Assembly: GCF_002531725.1 (NCBI RefSeq)
Contig: NZ_NWSQ01000021.1
Coordinates: forward strand, 55,292 to 119,291
DNA: 64,000 nucleotides
Source of the DNA: Rhizobium sp. L43
Lineage (GTDB): Bacteria; Pseudomonadota; Alphaproteobacteria; Rhizobiales; Rhizobiaceae
Direction of reading: 5' to 3'
Shown: positions 24,956 to 34,223 of the stretch, in pieces
How positions within the stretch are numbered: the stretch's first letter is position 1
Layout of the letters: every line of letters begins with the position of its first letter
Position numbers and translations under genes: made by a program
Notes under the pieces: model-generated
Databases searched by the model: none
Told to the model about the DNA's origin: nothing
The model's input: the letters and a program-made list of their open reading frames with translations, nothing else

Positions 24956-27900
24956 TTAGAACTTCACCGACAGCGTCGCTTTGGCCCCATGCTGCTGCGC
25001 GCTTTCGGCAATCTGGCCGGAATAGGCGATGCCGAGGGTGGAGGCTTCGTTCAGGTCGAAATCAAGCCCGGCGTCGAGAACGAAGGCGTTCTCTGCCAGT
25101 GACACGCCAGCGACGGTGAATGCGTCTCCTCCTGCGAAAGCCTGCGTCGATACGGGAACGATGTCGCCGGCGGCATGTCGCCAGCCTGCCATGCCACGCA
25201 GGGTGGCATTCGCCTGACCCAGGCGGATCTCCATTTCGCTATGCAGGCCAAGCGTGGTGATGGTGGTGTCGGTCCTGCGGCTGGAGCTGTCGAGCGCGGC
25301 CGCCCCGCCCTCTTCGGTGAAGCCCGCGGTTCGAATGCCGACATGGGCGAGATTGACGAAGGGCTCGAAGGCGGCCGCCGCCGTCTCAATCCGGTAGCCC
25401 AGTTCCGCAAAGGCCTGCAGCGTGCCGGCCTCATAGCTGGCTTCCAGCCTGTCCTCGAAGCTGCCGATAGCGACGCTGCGGTCGGTCTCGATCTGATGCC
25501 AGGTGTGGGCAAGTCCGGAGCGGAAGGAAAAACCGCCCCATTGTGTGCCGGCGTAAAGACCCAGGTGATAATCGTCGCTCGATCCCGATGAACCTCGGTG
25601 TCGGGGATCGAACTGGGAATTGCTGTAACCGGCCATCAGGCCGAACCTGATGTCATCGAACATGGTGTCGACGCCGGCGAGAAAGCCGCCGGTGTGGTGG
25701 TTGAGGGTGGCGGCATTACCGTCAGTGCGTGTCTCGCTTGCGCCGCCAAAGGCCGTGCTCCAGAAAACCGGCACGTCCGAAGGATCGGCGGCGATGAGTT
25801 CCGGAGCGCCCGGCCAGAACGCCTGTATCGGCATTGCCGTCGCGCCGGCATTGCCGAAGGCGGAACGCAGGCGTTCGTTGGCAGCCTCGCGGACAAAGAG
25901 GCTCTGTGTGATCAGCGCTGTTTTGATCGAGGCATGGATTTCACCGGAAAGCGCATCGAAGCCGGCCTGAATCTGGGACTGGTCGTCGGGCAATGTGACG
26001 ATGGCGTCGTAGATATCGTTGCCGGTTCCGAGTCTCTCCGCGGCGTCGGCCGCGGCGATCTGGTTGCGCGTCCGGGCCATGTCGCTGAAACTGACGTCGT
26101 TGCGCGCGATCTCCAGATAGACGTTGTTCGGATCATAGGAGAGATCCGCCGAAAGGAAGGCGTAATTGGAGGTGACGGCGCCGAACGTTCCGTTGATCCC
26201 GCCGGCGGCGGTCAGGATCGTATAGGTGGAGAAAGGCTGGTAGTCGCCATTCATCCCGACATGGACAACCCCAGCGCCATTGAGGAAGGCGATGCCCGCG
26301 ACCGAGATGAAATCGCTGGCCGTGCTGCCGGGATCCACCTCAACTTCGTAGGTGGAACTGGGATCGAAGGTGAGGTTGCCGCCGATGGTCAATGTTCCGA
26401 TGGAGTTGCCCGGCGCGATGGTGACGCCGGCGCCTGCGGTCACCGCATCGATATGACCCGACCCGGCCAGTGTGCCGCCCGTCATCATCAGGATGCCGCC
26501 AAGGCTGCCGTTGACGATCAGGCGTCCGTCCGCAACCGTGGTCGTGCCGGTAAAGCCTGAACTGTTGCCGGTCAGAAGCAAGGTGCCGTTGCCCAGCATG
26601 GTGAAATCGCCGCTGCCGGAGAGTATGCCGCCATAGGTGGTGCTGCTCGCCTGATCGAGCGTGAGTTCGGCGCCGCCGATGGCGATCTCGCCGCCGCTTC
26701 CCGAAAGCGCTCCCATGGTCAGGTCGAAGCCGCCGAGATCGAGTATGCCGCCATTGACCACATAGGCGCCGTTCTGCACGAAGGCGCCGGCGCTGCCCGC
26801 CTGCAAAGTGCCGGCCTCGACCGTGGTCACGCCGCCATAGCTGCTGGCGCCCGACAACGTCAGCGTGCCGGCGCCCTGCTTGGTCAAACCGCCGGCACCT
26901 TGCAGATCCGTCCCAATGCCGATGGCAAAGCCGTTGGTGTCGATAAAGGCGCCGCCGGTATCGAACATGACATCTCCCGCGTTGAATCCGCCCAGGAAAT
27001 TCGCCTCATTGCCCGTTGCACGCAGAATACCGCCATCGAAGACGAGGCCGGCGTCACCGGCGCCCCTGTCGATATAACCGGTCTCCAGGACGCCGCGGCC
27101 GCTTCCGGCGCTGCCGACAAGTTCTACCGTTCCCGTGGCGCCCGAATCGTCGGCGATGACGACCCCGGAAGCCGTAATCATGCCGCCGTTCTCGACCGTC
27201 ACGCTGCCCGAGCCGAATTCGCCCACATACAGCGCGCTGGAATTGATCCAGCTCGATCCCGTGCCGGTCACGCTGACCACGCCGCTGCCGTTCGCACTGA
27301 AGCCGACATAACCCAGGCTGCCGGTGACCGAGCCGCCGTTCGAAATGGTCAGCGATCCCGCGCCGGCCGTGCCGACCGAGACCTCGACGGAGTTGCTCCA
27401 GAGCGAGTTCGCGCCCGTGACGATGACCTCGCCGACGGCGCTGGAATCATTGCTGATATAGCCGGACGCGCTGGTGACAGTTCCGCCATTGGAAATGATC
27501 AGAGTACCGGCGCCGCTATCGCCGACGGTGAGATCCTGTGAATTCGTCCAGGTCGAGCCGCTGCCTGTGACCGTCACCGTGCCGCTGGCAGCACCGGAGA
27601 AGTAGCCGATAGAGCCGTTGATATTGTCGACAGCGCCGCCATCGTCGATGGTGAGCGTGCCGCTGCCGTCAAAACCGACGTAGAGGTCATCGGAATTGGT
27701 CCAGGTCGAGCCTGTCCCCGTGACTGTCACTGTGCCACTGGCGCCCAGACCGACTCCGAGCACGCCGATGTCATTGCTCACCACGCCGCCATTGCGGATG
27801 ATCAGGGCCGCATCGTCGCCGTTCTGGTCGCCGACGACGAGGTCGGTGTTGATTGTCCACGGGCTCGGCTGCGTGCCCGGGCCGGTCCCGCTCGGGTCGG

Positions 27901-28066
27901 CGCCGTCGACAATCTCGGTATCATTGCCGTCGATGACCTGCGCCCATCCCGGCCCTACAGTCAGAAACAGCAGCAGCACCGCAGTGCTCGCCGATCCCGC
28001 AAGCCGCAGCATGGCCATCCGATGGATTGCCGCCCCGTCTGTCCCCTCGTCCATCTTCGCTCGCAA
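24956..28066 (-). CDS. Autotransporter with T5SS repeat passenger (1036 aa)
   Basis: Type Va secreted surface protein. A signal peptide lies at residues 17-42 (MAMLRLAGSASTAVLLLF, cut after GWAQ). Residues about 75-330 consist of five to six imperfect repeats of about 49 residues with the pattern VxVTGxGSxWxNSxxLxVG and GxGxLxIxNGGxV, matching T5SS/PEP-CTERM-associated repeats. Residues about 380-530 hold autotransporter-associated beta-strand repeats (GGLTKQGAGTLTLSGASSYG, GSGDFTMLGNGTLLLTG). The last 280 residues form the beta-barrel, ending ATLSVKF with the expected terminal Phe. The start is TTG at 28066 (GGGGA upstream), but ATG at 28054 or 28018 is possible. Role: adhesion or autoaggregation is likely but not shown. 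Confidence 0.9.
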   Translation of the reverse strand: MRAKMDEGTDGAAIHRMAMLRLAGSASTAVLLLFLTVGPGWAQVIDGNDTEIVDGADPSGTGPGTQPSPWTINTDLVVGDQNGDDAALIIRNGGVVSNDIGVLGVGLGASGTVTVTGTGSTWTNSDDLYVGFDGSGTLTIDDGGAVDNINGSIGYFSGAASGTVTVTGSGSTWTNSQDLTVGDSGAGTLIISNGGTVTSASGYISNDSSAVGEVIVTGANSLWSNSVEVSVGTAGAGSLTISNGGSVTGSLGYVGFSANGSGVVSVTGTGSSWINSSALYVGEFGSGSVTVENGGMITASGVVIADDSGATGTVELVGSAGSGRGVLETGYIDRGAGDAGLVFDGGILRATGNEANFLGGFNAGDVMFDTGGAFIDTNGFAIGIGTDLQGAGGLTKQGAGTLTLSGASSYGGVTTVEAGTLQAGSAGAFVQNGAYVVNGGILDLGGFDLTMGALSGSGGEIAIGGAELTLDQASSTTYGGILSGSGDFTMLGNGTLLLTGNSSGFTGTTTVADGRLIVNGSLGGILMMTGGTLAGSGHIDAVTAGAGVTIAPGNSIGTLTIGGNLTFDPSSTYEVEVDPGSTASDFISVAGIAFLNGAGVVHVGMNGDYQPFSTYTILTAAGGINGTFGAVTSNYAFLSADLSYDPNNVYLEIARNDVSFSDMARTRNQIAAADAAERLGTGNDIYDAIVTLPDDQSQIQAGFDALSGEIHASIKTALITQSLFVREAANERLRSAFGNAGATAMPIQAFWPGAPELIAADPSDVPVFWSTAFGGASETRTDGNAATLNHHTGGFLAGVDTMFDDIRFGLMAGYSNSQFDPRHRGSSGSSDDYHLGLYAGTQWGGFSFRSGLAHTWHQIETDRSVAIGSFEDRLEASYEAGTLQAFAELGYRIETAAAAFEPFVNLAHVGIRTAGFTEEGGAAALDSSSRRTDTTITTLGLHSEMEIRLGQANATLRGMAGWRHAAGDIVPVSTQAFAGGDAFTVAGVSLAENAFVLDAGLDFDLNEASTLGIAYSGQIAESAQQHGAKATLSVKF

Positions 28067-28246
28067 AGCGTCCCCGCCATAATTCGCTCGCGTAGAAATA
28101 GCCCGAAGGATTTAAATATTGGTAACCTTGTTTCCAATATTATTCTTCAACCGCCCGGAGAAACGCGGTTTCCCCGGCCTGTCCACCGCCGTGAAACCGG
28201 CACTGTTGCTTATGGCTATATTGCCGGCAGAGCAGCGCCGGCCGCC

Positions 28247-28663
28247 TCAGCTCATCACCATCCAAGCGGCGAGCCAGACCCACATGGCGGCGAGTATGAT
28301 GTAACCGGCGGCAAAGATCGGGCTGCGATAGCGCATATCGTTGCTGGTGACATGAATGGCGGCATGGGCGTAGCGCAGGGCGACGAAGGCCCAGGCGAGG
28401 ACGACGGCGATGAGATTGTCGGCCTCGGTGACATAGAGAAGAATTGAGCAGGCGTAGAACAGGAGCGGCAGTTCGAACTGGTTGGCGAGGCAGTTCTTGA
28501 CGACAAGGCTTTCGGCCGGCTCGCCGCGATTTTCGCGATAATCCGATTTGGCGATGCTGCCGGCGCGGACCATTTTTGCGCGCCGCATGCCGAGCAGCGC
28601 ATAAAGACCATAGACCAGGGCGACATGGGCAAGGAGTGGCCAGAAGATTTGATAGCCGGTCAT
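28247..28663 (-). CDS. MAPEG-family membrane protein (138 aa)
   Basis: Four hydrophobic segments (about 5-25, 62-80, 85-105, 115-135) and the conserved N-C-L-A-NQFELPLLFY motif near residues 57-70 identify the MAPEG superfamily (membrane-associated proteins in eicosanoid and glutathione metabolism). Bacterial members are mostly uncharacterised; some have glutathione transferase activity. The start at 28663 (MTGYQIFWPLL) is preferred to the longer frame to 28753, which would run into the next gene. It is the third gene after guaB on the same strand. Confidence 0.85.
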   Translation of the reverse strand: MTGYQIFWPLLAHVALVYGLYALLGMRRAKMVRAGSIAKSDYRENRGEPAESLVVKNCLANQFELPLLFYACSILLYVTEADNLIAVVLAWAFVALRYAHAAIHVTSNDMRYRSPIFAAGYIILAAMWVWLAAWMVMS

Positions 28664-28749
28664 AGCGCGCCTCAGTCCCTTTCGCTTCCGCATTCTTTGC
28701 GAGCAGTAGCCGAAAGGAGAGCCGGATACCAGCGCCGGCGAAACCGCCC

Positions 28750-29304
28750 TCACTCCTGGCGCGGCGAGAGCCAGCGGATGATGGCAAGCCGGGCAAGGAG
28801 GATGAAGCAGATGGCGAGGCTTGCAAATTTCAGCCGTGTCATCCAGGGCAGCAGCTCAGCTGCAAAACTTGGCGATCCACCGTCGCCAAAGGCGATCAGG
28901 CTCGCAATATTCTCACCGTAGTCGGCGACGCCGTAGATGAACGGCAGCAGGTAGACTGCCATTGCGGCGAGCGGATGCACCGATCGGCCGAACCATGAGG
29001 GGGCAGAACCCAGCGTGAGAAAGGCGAGGAACAGCAGTGCCGTTAGCAAGGCCGGAAAGATGAGCTCCGGCCCGAAATACATGGCGCGCAGCAGCCGGGT
29101 CGCCGTCTCGTTCTCATCGAGCAGCTTCTGCATGTGGAAGACCGCCGACTCATCGTAACCGGCAAAATAGGTATCGAGCATCGCCTGGCCGGTCTCGTGC
29201 TTGAACGGCACGACGAAACCGAAGGTCGTCCAGGCGAGCACGGCCAGGCAGAGGGCTGCGAGCAGCGCGACGATCCAGAGAGGAATCCCGCTGCCCGCTT
29301 TCAT
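28750..29304 (-). CDS. Unknown inner-membrane protein (184 aa)
   Basis: Four predicted membrane segments (about 9-33, 80-100, 112-131, 156-175) around a polar loop at 35-75 that may be periplasmic. No family is recognised. It starts 2 bp after the guaB stop and is thus probably translated from the guaB transcript; the MAPEG gene follows. The link to guanine nucleotide synthesis is unclear and may only be positional. Confidence 0.7.
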   Translation of the reverse strand: MKAGSGIPLWIVALLAALCLAVLAWTTFGFVVPFKHETGQAMLDTYFAGYDESAVFHMQKLLDENETATRLLRAMYFGPELIFPALLTALLFLAFLTLGSAPSWFGRSVHPLAAMAVYLLPFIYGVADYGENIASLIAFGDGGSPSFAAELLPWMTRLKFASLAICFILLARLAIIRWLSPRQE

Positions 29305-29306
29305 GA

Positions 29307-30791
29307 TCAGAGGCCGGCGCCCGGATAGTTCGGGCTCTCGCGGGTGATCGTCACGTCATGGGCGTGGCTTTCGCGAAGACCGGCGCCGGAGATGCGCACG
29401 AAGGTGGCGCGCTCCTGGAAATCCTTGATGTCCTTACCACCGACATAACCCATGGCCGCCTTGAGGCCGCCGGCGAGCTGGTGGACGACGGCCGAGACCG
29501 GGCCCTTATAGGGAACCTGGCCCTCGATGCCCTCGGGCACGAGCTTCAGCGTGTCGCGCACCTCCGCCTGGAAGTAACGGTCGGCCGAGCCGCGGGCCAT
29601 GGCGCCGACGGAGCCCATGCCGCGATAGGCCTTGAAGGAGCGGCCCTGGTAGAGATAGACCTCGCCCGGGCTTTCGTCGGTGCCGGCCAGCAGCGAGCCG
29701 ATCATCACGGCGGAAGCGCCGGCGGCGATCGCCTTGGCCAGATCGCCGGAGAATTTGATGCCGCCATCGGCAATCACGGGTACGCCCTGATCCTGCGCTG
29801 CCTGGACCGCCGACATGATGGCGGCAAGCTGGGGAACGCCGACGCCGGCGACAATGCGCGTCGTGCAGATCGAGCCCGGGCCAATGCCGACCTTGACGGC
29901 ATCGGCACCGGCATCGATCAGCGCTCGCGTGCCGTCATAGGTGGCGACGTTGCCGGCCATGATGCGCACCGAGTTGGAAAGCTTCTTGACGCGGGTGACC
30001 GCATCGAGGACGCGCTGCGAATGACCGTGGGCGGTATCGACGACCAGCAGGTCGACGCCGGCCTCGATCAGCCGCTCGGCGCGTTCGAAGCCGTCATCGC
30101 CGACGCTGATGGCGGCGGCGGCGCGAAGCCTGCCCTGGCCATCCTTGGACGCGTTCGGGTTCAGCTGCGACTTCTCGATGTCCTTGACGGTGATCAGGCC
30201 GACGCAGCGGCCTTCGGTATCGACGACCAGCAGCTTCTCGATGCGATGCGAATGCAGCAGGCGCTTGGCCTCCTGCTGATCGACGCTCTCCTTGACGGTG
30301 ACCAGATTGTCCTTGGTCATCAGTTCGTGGATCTTCTGCTCCGGATCGGAGGCGAAGCGGACGTCACGGTTGGTGAGGATACCGACGAGGCGGCCGGACT
30401 TCTCGACGACGGGAATGCCGGAGATGCCGTGCGACTTCATCAGGCCGAGCGCTTCGGCAAGCTTCGCATCCGGGCCGATGGTGACCGGATTGACGACCAT
30501 GCCGCTTTCGAACTTCTTCACCTGGCGGACCTCTTCGGCCTGCTCGATCGGCGTCAAGTTGCGGTGGATGACGCCGAGGCCGCCGGCCTGGGCCATGGCG
30601 ATCGCCAGCCGGCTTTCGGTGACGGTATCCATGGCCGAAGAGAGGATCGGGATGTTGAGATCGAAATCCCTGGCGATGCGGGTGGAGATGTTCGTCTGGC
30701 CGGGCATGACCTCGGAATGACCGGGCTGCAGCAGCACGTCGTCGAAGGTAAGCGCGTCCGCGCCGGTTGCCGTTTCAATGATGCGTGCCAT
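29307..30791 (-). CDS. guaB: IMP dehydrogenase GuaB (494 aa)
   Basis: Oxidises IMP to XMP with NAD, the committed step of GMP synthesis. The (beta/alpha)8 barrel (FDDVLLQPGHSEVMP at the N-terminus) is interrupted by two CBS domains (about residues 95-205). The catalytic loop GPGSICTTRIVAGVGVPQ with the active Cys is near 306, DGGIKFSGDLAKA near 341 and the flap with MARGS near 400. The ATG at 30791 follows AAGGAA by 7 nt; a TTG two codons earlier lies within that spacing and is not used. Confidence 0.97.
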   Translation of the reverse strand: MARIIETATGADALTFDDVLLQPGHSEVMPGQTNISTRIARDFDLNIPILSSAMDTVTESRLAIAMAQAGGLGVIHRNLTPIEQAEEVRQVKKFESGMVVNPVTIGPDAKLAEALGLMKSHGISGIPVVEKSGRLVGILTNRDVRFASDPEQKIHELMTKDNLVTVKESVDQQEAKRLLHSHRIEKLLVVDTEGRCVGLITVKDIEKSQLNPNASKDGQGRLRAAAAISVGDDGFERAERLIEAGVDLLVVDTAHGHSQRVLDAVTRVKKLSNSVRIMAGNVATYDGTRALIDAGADAVKVGIGPGSICTTRIVAGVGVPQLAAIMSAVQAAQDQGVPVIADGGIKFSGDLAKAIAAGASAVMIGSLLAGTDESPGEVYLYQGRSFKAYRGMGSVGAMARGSADRYFQAEVRDTLKLVPEGIEGQVPYKGPVSAVVHQLAGGLKAAMGYVGGKDIKDFQERATFVRISGAGLRESHAHDVTITRESPNYPGAGL

Positions 30792-30923
30792 GGCCAAATT
30801 CCTTCATTTAATAAAAATGCGATCCCGCCCGGAAACGAATCGTCCGCCCCGGCGGTGTGCATGGGTTGCTTGGAAGTTGGCGAGGGCTGGTAACACGTCT
30901 ATGACAGGAAGGAAATAGCAAAA

Positions 30924-30945
30924 AGCCCGGCGTGCCCGCCGGGCT
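30924..30945 (-). terminator. Rho-independent terminator of the MBL hydrolase gene
   Basis: Perfect 9-bp stem AGCCCGGCG / CGCCGGGCT with 4-nt loop TGCC, followed on the minus strand by a run of five T. It lies 150 bp after the stop of the metallo-beta-lactamase-fold gene and upstream of guaB. The 303-bp gap 30792-31094 otherwise contains the guaB promoter region and a family A repeat. Confidence 0.8.
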
Positions 30946-30966
30946 CGTCATGGGTGCCATGCGTCT

Positions 30967-31094
30967 AAAGCGCATCGCGATCTTTCAGATTCGCTCCTCG
31001 CGCTTCAGATCTTTATTTTTACGCATTCCTGGGAAAGTCGCTTCGCGTTTTTCCCGGCAAAACCGCTGCGCACTTTTGCTGGAATTGCTCCAGA
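30967..31094. repeat. Dispersed two-hairpin repeat, family A, copy 3 (diverged)
   Basis: Same orientation as copy 1. The second half is well kept (TTTACGCATTCC, then AACCGCTGCGCACTTTTGC and TGGAATTGCTCCAG); the first hairpin is diverged. As in copy 2, it carries a roughly 20-bp GC-rich insertion in the second hairpin. It ends directly at the stop codon (31095-31097) of the hydrolase gene, the same junction as at rsmE. Confidence 0.7.
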
Positions 31095-32087
31095 TCAGAT
31101 GTCGAACTGATAGGTCTTCGGCACGAAGCGATAACCGCCATCCTGCCGCTCGACGAAGCCGACCGCCGGGAACGGCATGTGGTAGCCGAGGAAGGCGATC
31201 TTGTCGGTCGCGATCATATCGAAAACCTTGCGGCGGGTGGCCGCCGCCTGCGCCTTGTCCATGTCGAAGCGCACTTCCCAATCCGGACGCAGCAGCGACA
31301 GGATATAATGATTGGCCGTATCGCCGGTGAGAACGAGCCGCTTTCCCTCGGATTCGACGTGGAAGACCATGTGTCCCGGCGAGTGGCCGGCGGCCAGTAT
31401 CGCGGTGACGCCAGGGGCGAGGCTATCGCCGTCCTTGATGAAGGTGGTCTTCTCGGCAAGCGGCGTCACATTGGCGAGCACCGCCTTGTGACCGCCTTCG
31501 GCCGGCGTGCCCTCGCGTGATTTGTTCGACCAGAAATCATACTCGGCCTGGCCGACGACATAGCGAGCATTCCTGAAGGCGGGCGCGCCGTTTTCCATCA
31601 GGCCGCCGATATGATCGCCGTGCAGATGGGTCAGCGCAACGATGGTGACGTCGTCGGCCGAATATCCAGCCGCTTTCAGGCCATGGGCAAGCTTGCCGCT
31701 GCCTCTTGCCCGGCCGCCCTCGCCGAAGCCGGTATCGACGAGAATGACATCCGAACCAGTGTCGATAAGGGCCGGCGTGTAGCCGTTCAGCAGCTTGTCG
31801 GCAGGCAGGAAGTTTGCCGTCAGCAATGCCTTGACGGTTTCCGGATCCTGATTGGTGCCGTAGGTTTCATAGGGTTTTTCGGAGACATTGGTGCCGTCGC
31901 GCACCGCGGTAAATTTGTAGGAACCCAGTTTGAACTGATTGATTTCGGGCAAAGGCGTCACATCCATATTTCTGCTTGCTCCAGTGGCGGCCGCTTCGGC
32001 CTTCTCTCTCAAAATTGCCGGCGCCGCCAGCAGGCCGAGGCCTGCGGCAAAAAGCGTGCGCCGCTTTATTCCCAACGAAATTGCCAT
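31095..32087 (-). CDS. Tat-exported metallo-beta-lactamase-fold hydrolase (330 aa)
   Basis: The N-terminus MAISLGIKRRTLFAAG has a twin-arginine signal followed by a hydrophobic stretch ending at EAAA (about residue 36), so it should be exported folded to the periplasm. The zinc motifs are complete: THLHGDHIGG near 152, GHSPGH near 236, TGDTAN near 257 and GYHMPFP near 303. It resembles the methyl parathion hydrolase/AHL-lactonase-like branch of the fold; the substrate is unknown. The ATG at 32087 has AGGAGG 8 nt upstream, which rules out the much longer frame from 32405. It is divergent from the MFS gene. Confidence 0.85.
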   Translation of the reverse strand: MAISLGIKRRTLFAAGLGLLAAPAILREKAEAAATGASRNMDVTPLPEINQFKLGSYKFTAVRDGTNVSEKPYETYGTNQDPETVKALLTANFLPADKLLNGYTPALIDTGSDVILVDTGFGEGGRARGSGKLAHGLKAAGYSADDVTIVALTHLHGDHIGGLMENGAPAFRNARYVVGQAEYDFWSNKSREGTPAEGGHKAVLANVTPLAEKTTFIKDGDSLAPGVTAILAAGHSPGHMVFHVESEGKRLVLTGDTANHYILSLLRPDWEVRFDMDKAQAAATRRKVFDMIATDKIAFLGYHMPFPAVGFVERQDGGYRFVPKTYQFDI

Positions 32088-32337
32088 ATGTCCATCCTCC
32101 TGCGACGTGCGTGCGTCGCCGCACGGCCCCCGATGTCGATTCCGGCCGGATTTCTTTTCCCGGCGGAGTAGACATATCTCAATCTTGACACGCGGCGTTG
32201 TCGGACAAGCCGTCTCACGCAGACGTGAAGCAAACATGTCATCGAAGCGGATTTGGGGATTGGCACGGCTGGGAACTGGGACTAAACAGCACGGGCCTTC
32301 CCAGCTCCCATCCGCTGCCCCACCAAGGCTCCCGCCT

Positions 32338-33762
32338 ATGAACCGCATCGTCCCGCTGATCCTCGCCGTCGCCCTCTTCATGGAACAGATGGATTCGACC
32401 GTCATTGCGACGGCGCTGCCGGCGATCGCCAGGGATCTTCATGTCGGGCCGATTACGCTGAAGCTGGCGCTGACCTCCTACATGGTGGCGCTGGCGGTGT
32501 TCATCCCGGTCAGCGGCTGGATGGCCGACAGGTTCGGCGCCAAGAAGATCTTCCGCCTTGCCATCTCGGTCTTCGTCATCGGCTCGATCTTCTGCGCCGT
32601 CTCGTCCAACCTCGTCGAATTCGTTTTCGCCCGCTTCCTGCAGGGCATGGGCGGCGCGATGATGACGCCGGTCGGCCGTCTGGTGCTGGTGCGCACGACG
32701 AAGCGCAGCGATCTGGTTTCGGCCATGGCGCTGCTCACCATCCCCGCCCTTGTCGGCCCGCTCACCGGACCGCCGCTCGGCGGTTTCATCACCACCTATT
32801 TCAGCTGGCACTGGATTTTCCTGATCAATGTGCCGGTTGGCATCATCGGCATCTGGCTGGCGACGATCTTCCTGCCGGAGGTTGAAGCGACGGCGCCGCC
32901 GAAGCTCGATTTCACCGGTTTCGTGCTGACTTCGCTTTCAGCCGCCGGCGTCGTCTTCGGCCTGTCGGTGGTCAGCCTGCCGGCGCTGCCGCCTGCCATC
33001 GGTGTCGCCGCCACCGTCATCGGCCTTGCCTGCGGCTTCCTTTACATCAGCCATGCCAAGCGCCACCCGGCACCGATCCTCAACCTCAACCTGTTCAAAA
33101 ACCCGACCTTCCGGGCCTCCACCTTGGGCGGCACGCTGTTTCGCATCTGCGTCGGCGCCATGCCGTTCCTGACGCCGCTGATGCTGCAGCTCGGCTTCGG
33201 GCTGACGCCGTTCCAATCCGGCCTCATCACCTTTGCCGGCGCGATCGGGGCGATCACCACCAAGTTCATGGCAAAGCGCGTCTTCGCCGCCGCCGGCTTC
33301 CGCACCACGCTGCTCGGCGCCGCCATGGTGACGACCCTGGTGACCGTTATCACCGGCTTGTTCACGCCGGCGACGCCGCATCTCGTCATCATCGGCGTGC
33401 TGCTTATCGGCGGCTTCTCCCGCTCCTTCATGTTCACCGGCGTCAATGCGCTTGCCTTTGCCGATATCGATGATGCGGAAGCCAGCCAGGCGACATCGAT
33501 GAGCTCGGTGATGCAGCAGATCAGCCTGGCGCTCGGCGTCGCGGTCGCCGCCGCGATCTTGGAAAGCTCGATCTATCTCAGGGGCGAAGCCCTTGATGTC
33601 GTCGACTTCCACCTTGCCTTCTACATCATCGCCGGACTGACCGTCATTGCGACCATTCCCTTCATCAGGATGGACCGCAATGCCGGTGCGCTCGTTTCCG
33701 GCCACCGGCCGCGACGCATGACGGCATCGACTGTCGAAGCCGAGCAGCCGGTGGTGAAATAG
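32338..33762 (+). CDS. MFS multidrug exporter, DHA2-like (474 aa)
   Basis: Proton-driven exporter of the EmrB/QacA group. The first membrane helix begins at residue 4 (IVPLILAVALFMEQMDST) with the family motif DSTVIATALPAIA near 19, the loop 2-3 motif GWMADRFGAKK near 63, and motif C near 141 (PLTGPPLGG). There are about 12-14 membrane segments. The start ATG at 32338 is chosen because it begins just before helix 1; longer frames from 32236 or 31939 add non-homologous residues. The divergent hydrolase gene is 250 bp away. The drug or metabolite exported is unknown. Confidence 0.88.
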   Translation: MNRIVPLILAVALFMEQMDSTVIATALPAIARDLHVGPITLKLALTSYMVALAVFIPVSGWMADRFGAKKIFRLAISVFVIGSIFCAVSSNLVEFVFARFLQGMGGAMMTPVGRLVLVRTTKRSDLVSAMALLTIPALVGPLTGPPLGGFITTYFSWHWIFLINVPVGIIGIWLATIFLPEVEATAPPKLDFTGFVLTSLSAAGVVFGLSVVSLPALPPAIGVAATVIGLACGFLYISHAKRHPAPILNLNLFKNPTFRASTLGGTLFRICVGAMPFLTPLMLQLGFGLTPFQSGLITFAGAIGAITTKFMAKRVFAAAGFRTTLLGAAMVTTLVTVITGLFTPATPHLVIIGVLLIGGFSRSFMFTGVNALAFADIDDAEASQATSMSSVMQQISLALGVAVAAAILESSIYLRGEALDVVDFHLAFYIIAGLTVIATIPFIRMDRNAGALVSGHRPRRMTASTVEAEQPVVK

Positions 33763-33813
33763 GCCGCTGCGTAATTGCTGCCGCAGCCTTTGCGCGTCTG
33801 GAAGGCTGTCGTC

Positions 33814-34197
33814 CTATTCAGGGTTTTCACAGACGGCGCAGAGCTTGTTGCCGTCGAGATCGCGCACATAGGCGGCATAGAAATGGGCATGGTAGGGGCG
33901 CAGGCCCGGTCCGCCTTCATCCACGCCGCCTGCCGCCATTGCCGCCGCATGGAAGGCATCGACATCAGCCCGATTCGCAGCCGCAAAGGCGACCATGGCG
34001 CCATTGCCCGATGTCGCCCTGCGGCGATTGAAGGGGGTCACCACCCAGAAACGGCAGCGCATATCGCCGTCGGCGGAATAACCGATTTCCTCCTCCGAAT
34101 AGTGCTGGCGGCGATAGCCGAGCACAGGCAGCACGGCATCATAAAAATGCCCCGCGTGATAAAGATCGTTGGTTCCGAGCGTGACGTAGAGAAGCAT
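33814..34197 (-). CDS. VOC-superfamily (glyoxalase/bleomycin-resistance) protein (127 aa)
   Basis: A single vicinal-oxygen-chelate domain: an N-terminal YVTLGTNDLYHAGHFYDAVL strand-helix and a C-terminal HAHFYAAYVRDLDGNKLCAV, where HFYAAYVRD(P/L)DGN is the usual VOC end motif. Metal-ligand candidates are His near 106 and Glu near 124. Substrate unknown. It is convergent with the MFS gene and upstream of it lies a family C repeat. Confidence 0.88.
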   Translation of the reverse strand: MLLYVTLGTNDLYHAGHFYDAVLPVLGYRRQHYSEEEIGYSADGDMRCRFWVVTPFNRRRATSGNGAMVAFAAANRADVDAFHAAAMAAGGVDEGGPGLRPYHAHFYAAYVRDLDGNKLCAVCENPE

Positions 34198-34223
34198 GGG
34201 ATCAGCAGCTCTGATCAGCAGCG

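Noticed and set aside
29358..30893. 511-residue frame antisense to guaB
   Set aside because: The guaB frame has all IMPDH motifs; the antisense product is an Asp/Gly/Ala-rich complement typical of high-GC DNA.
31939..33762. MFS protein read from 31939 (607 residues)
   Set aside because: The first 133 residues overlap the divergent hydrolase gene and lack homology to MFS proteins; the first membrane helix follows the ATG at 32338.
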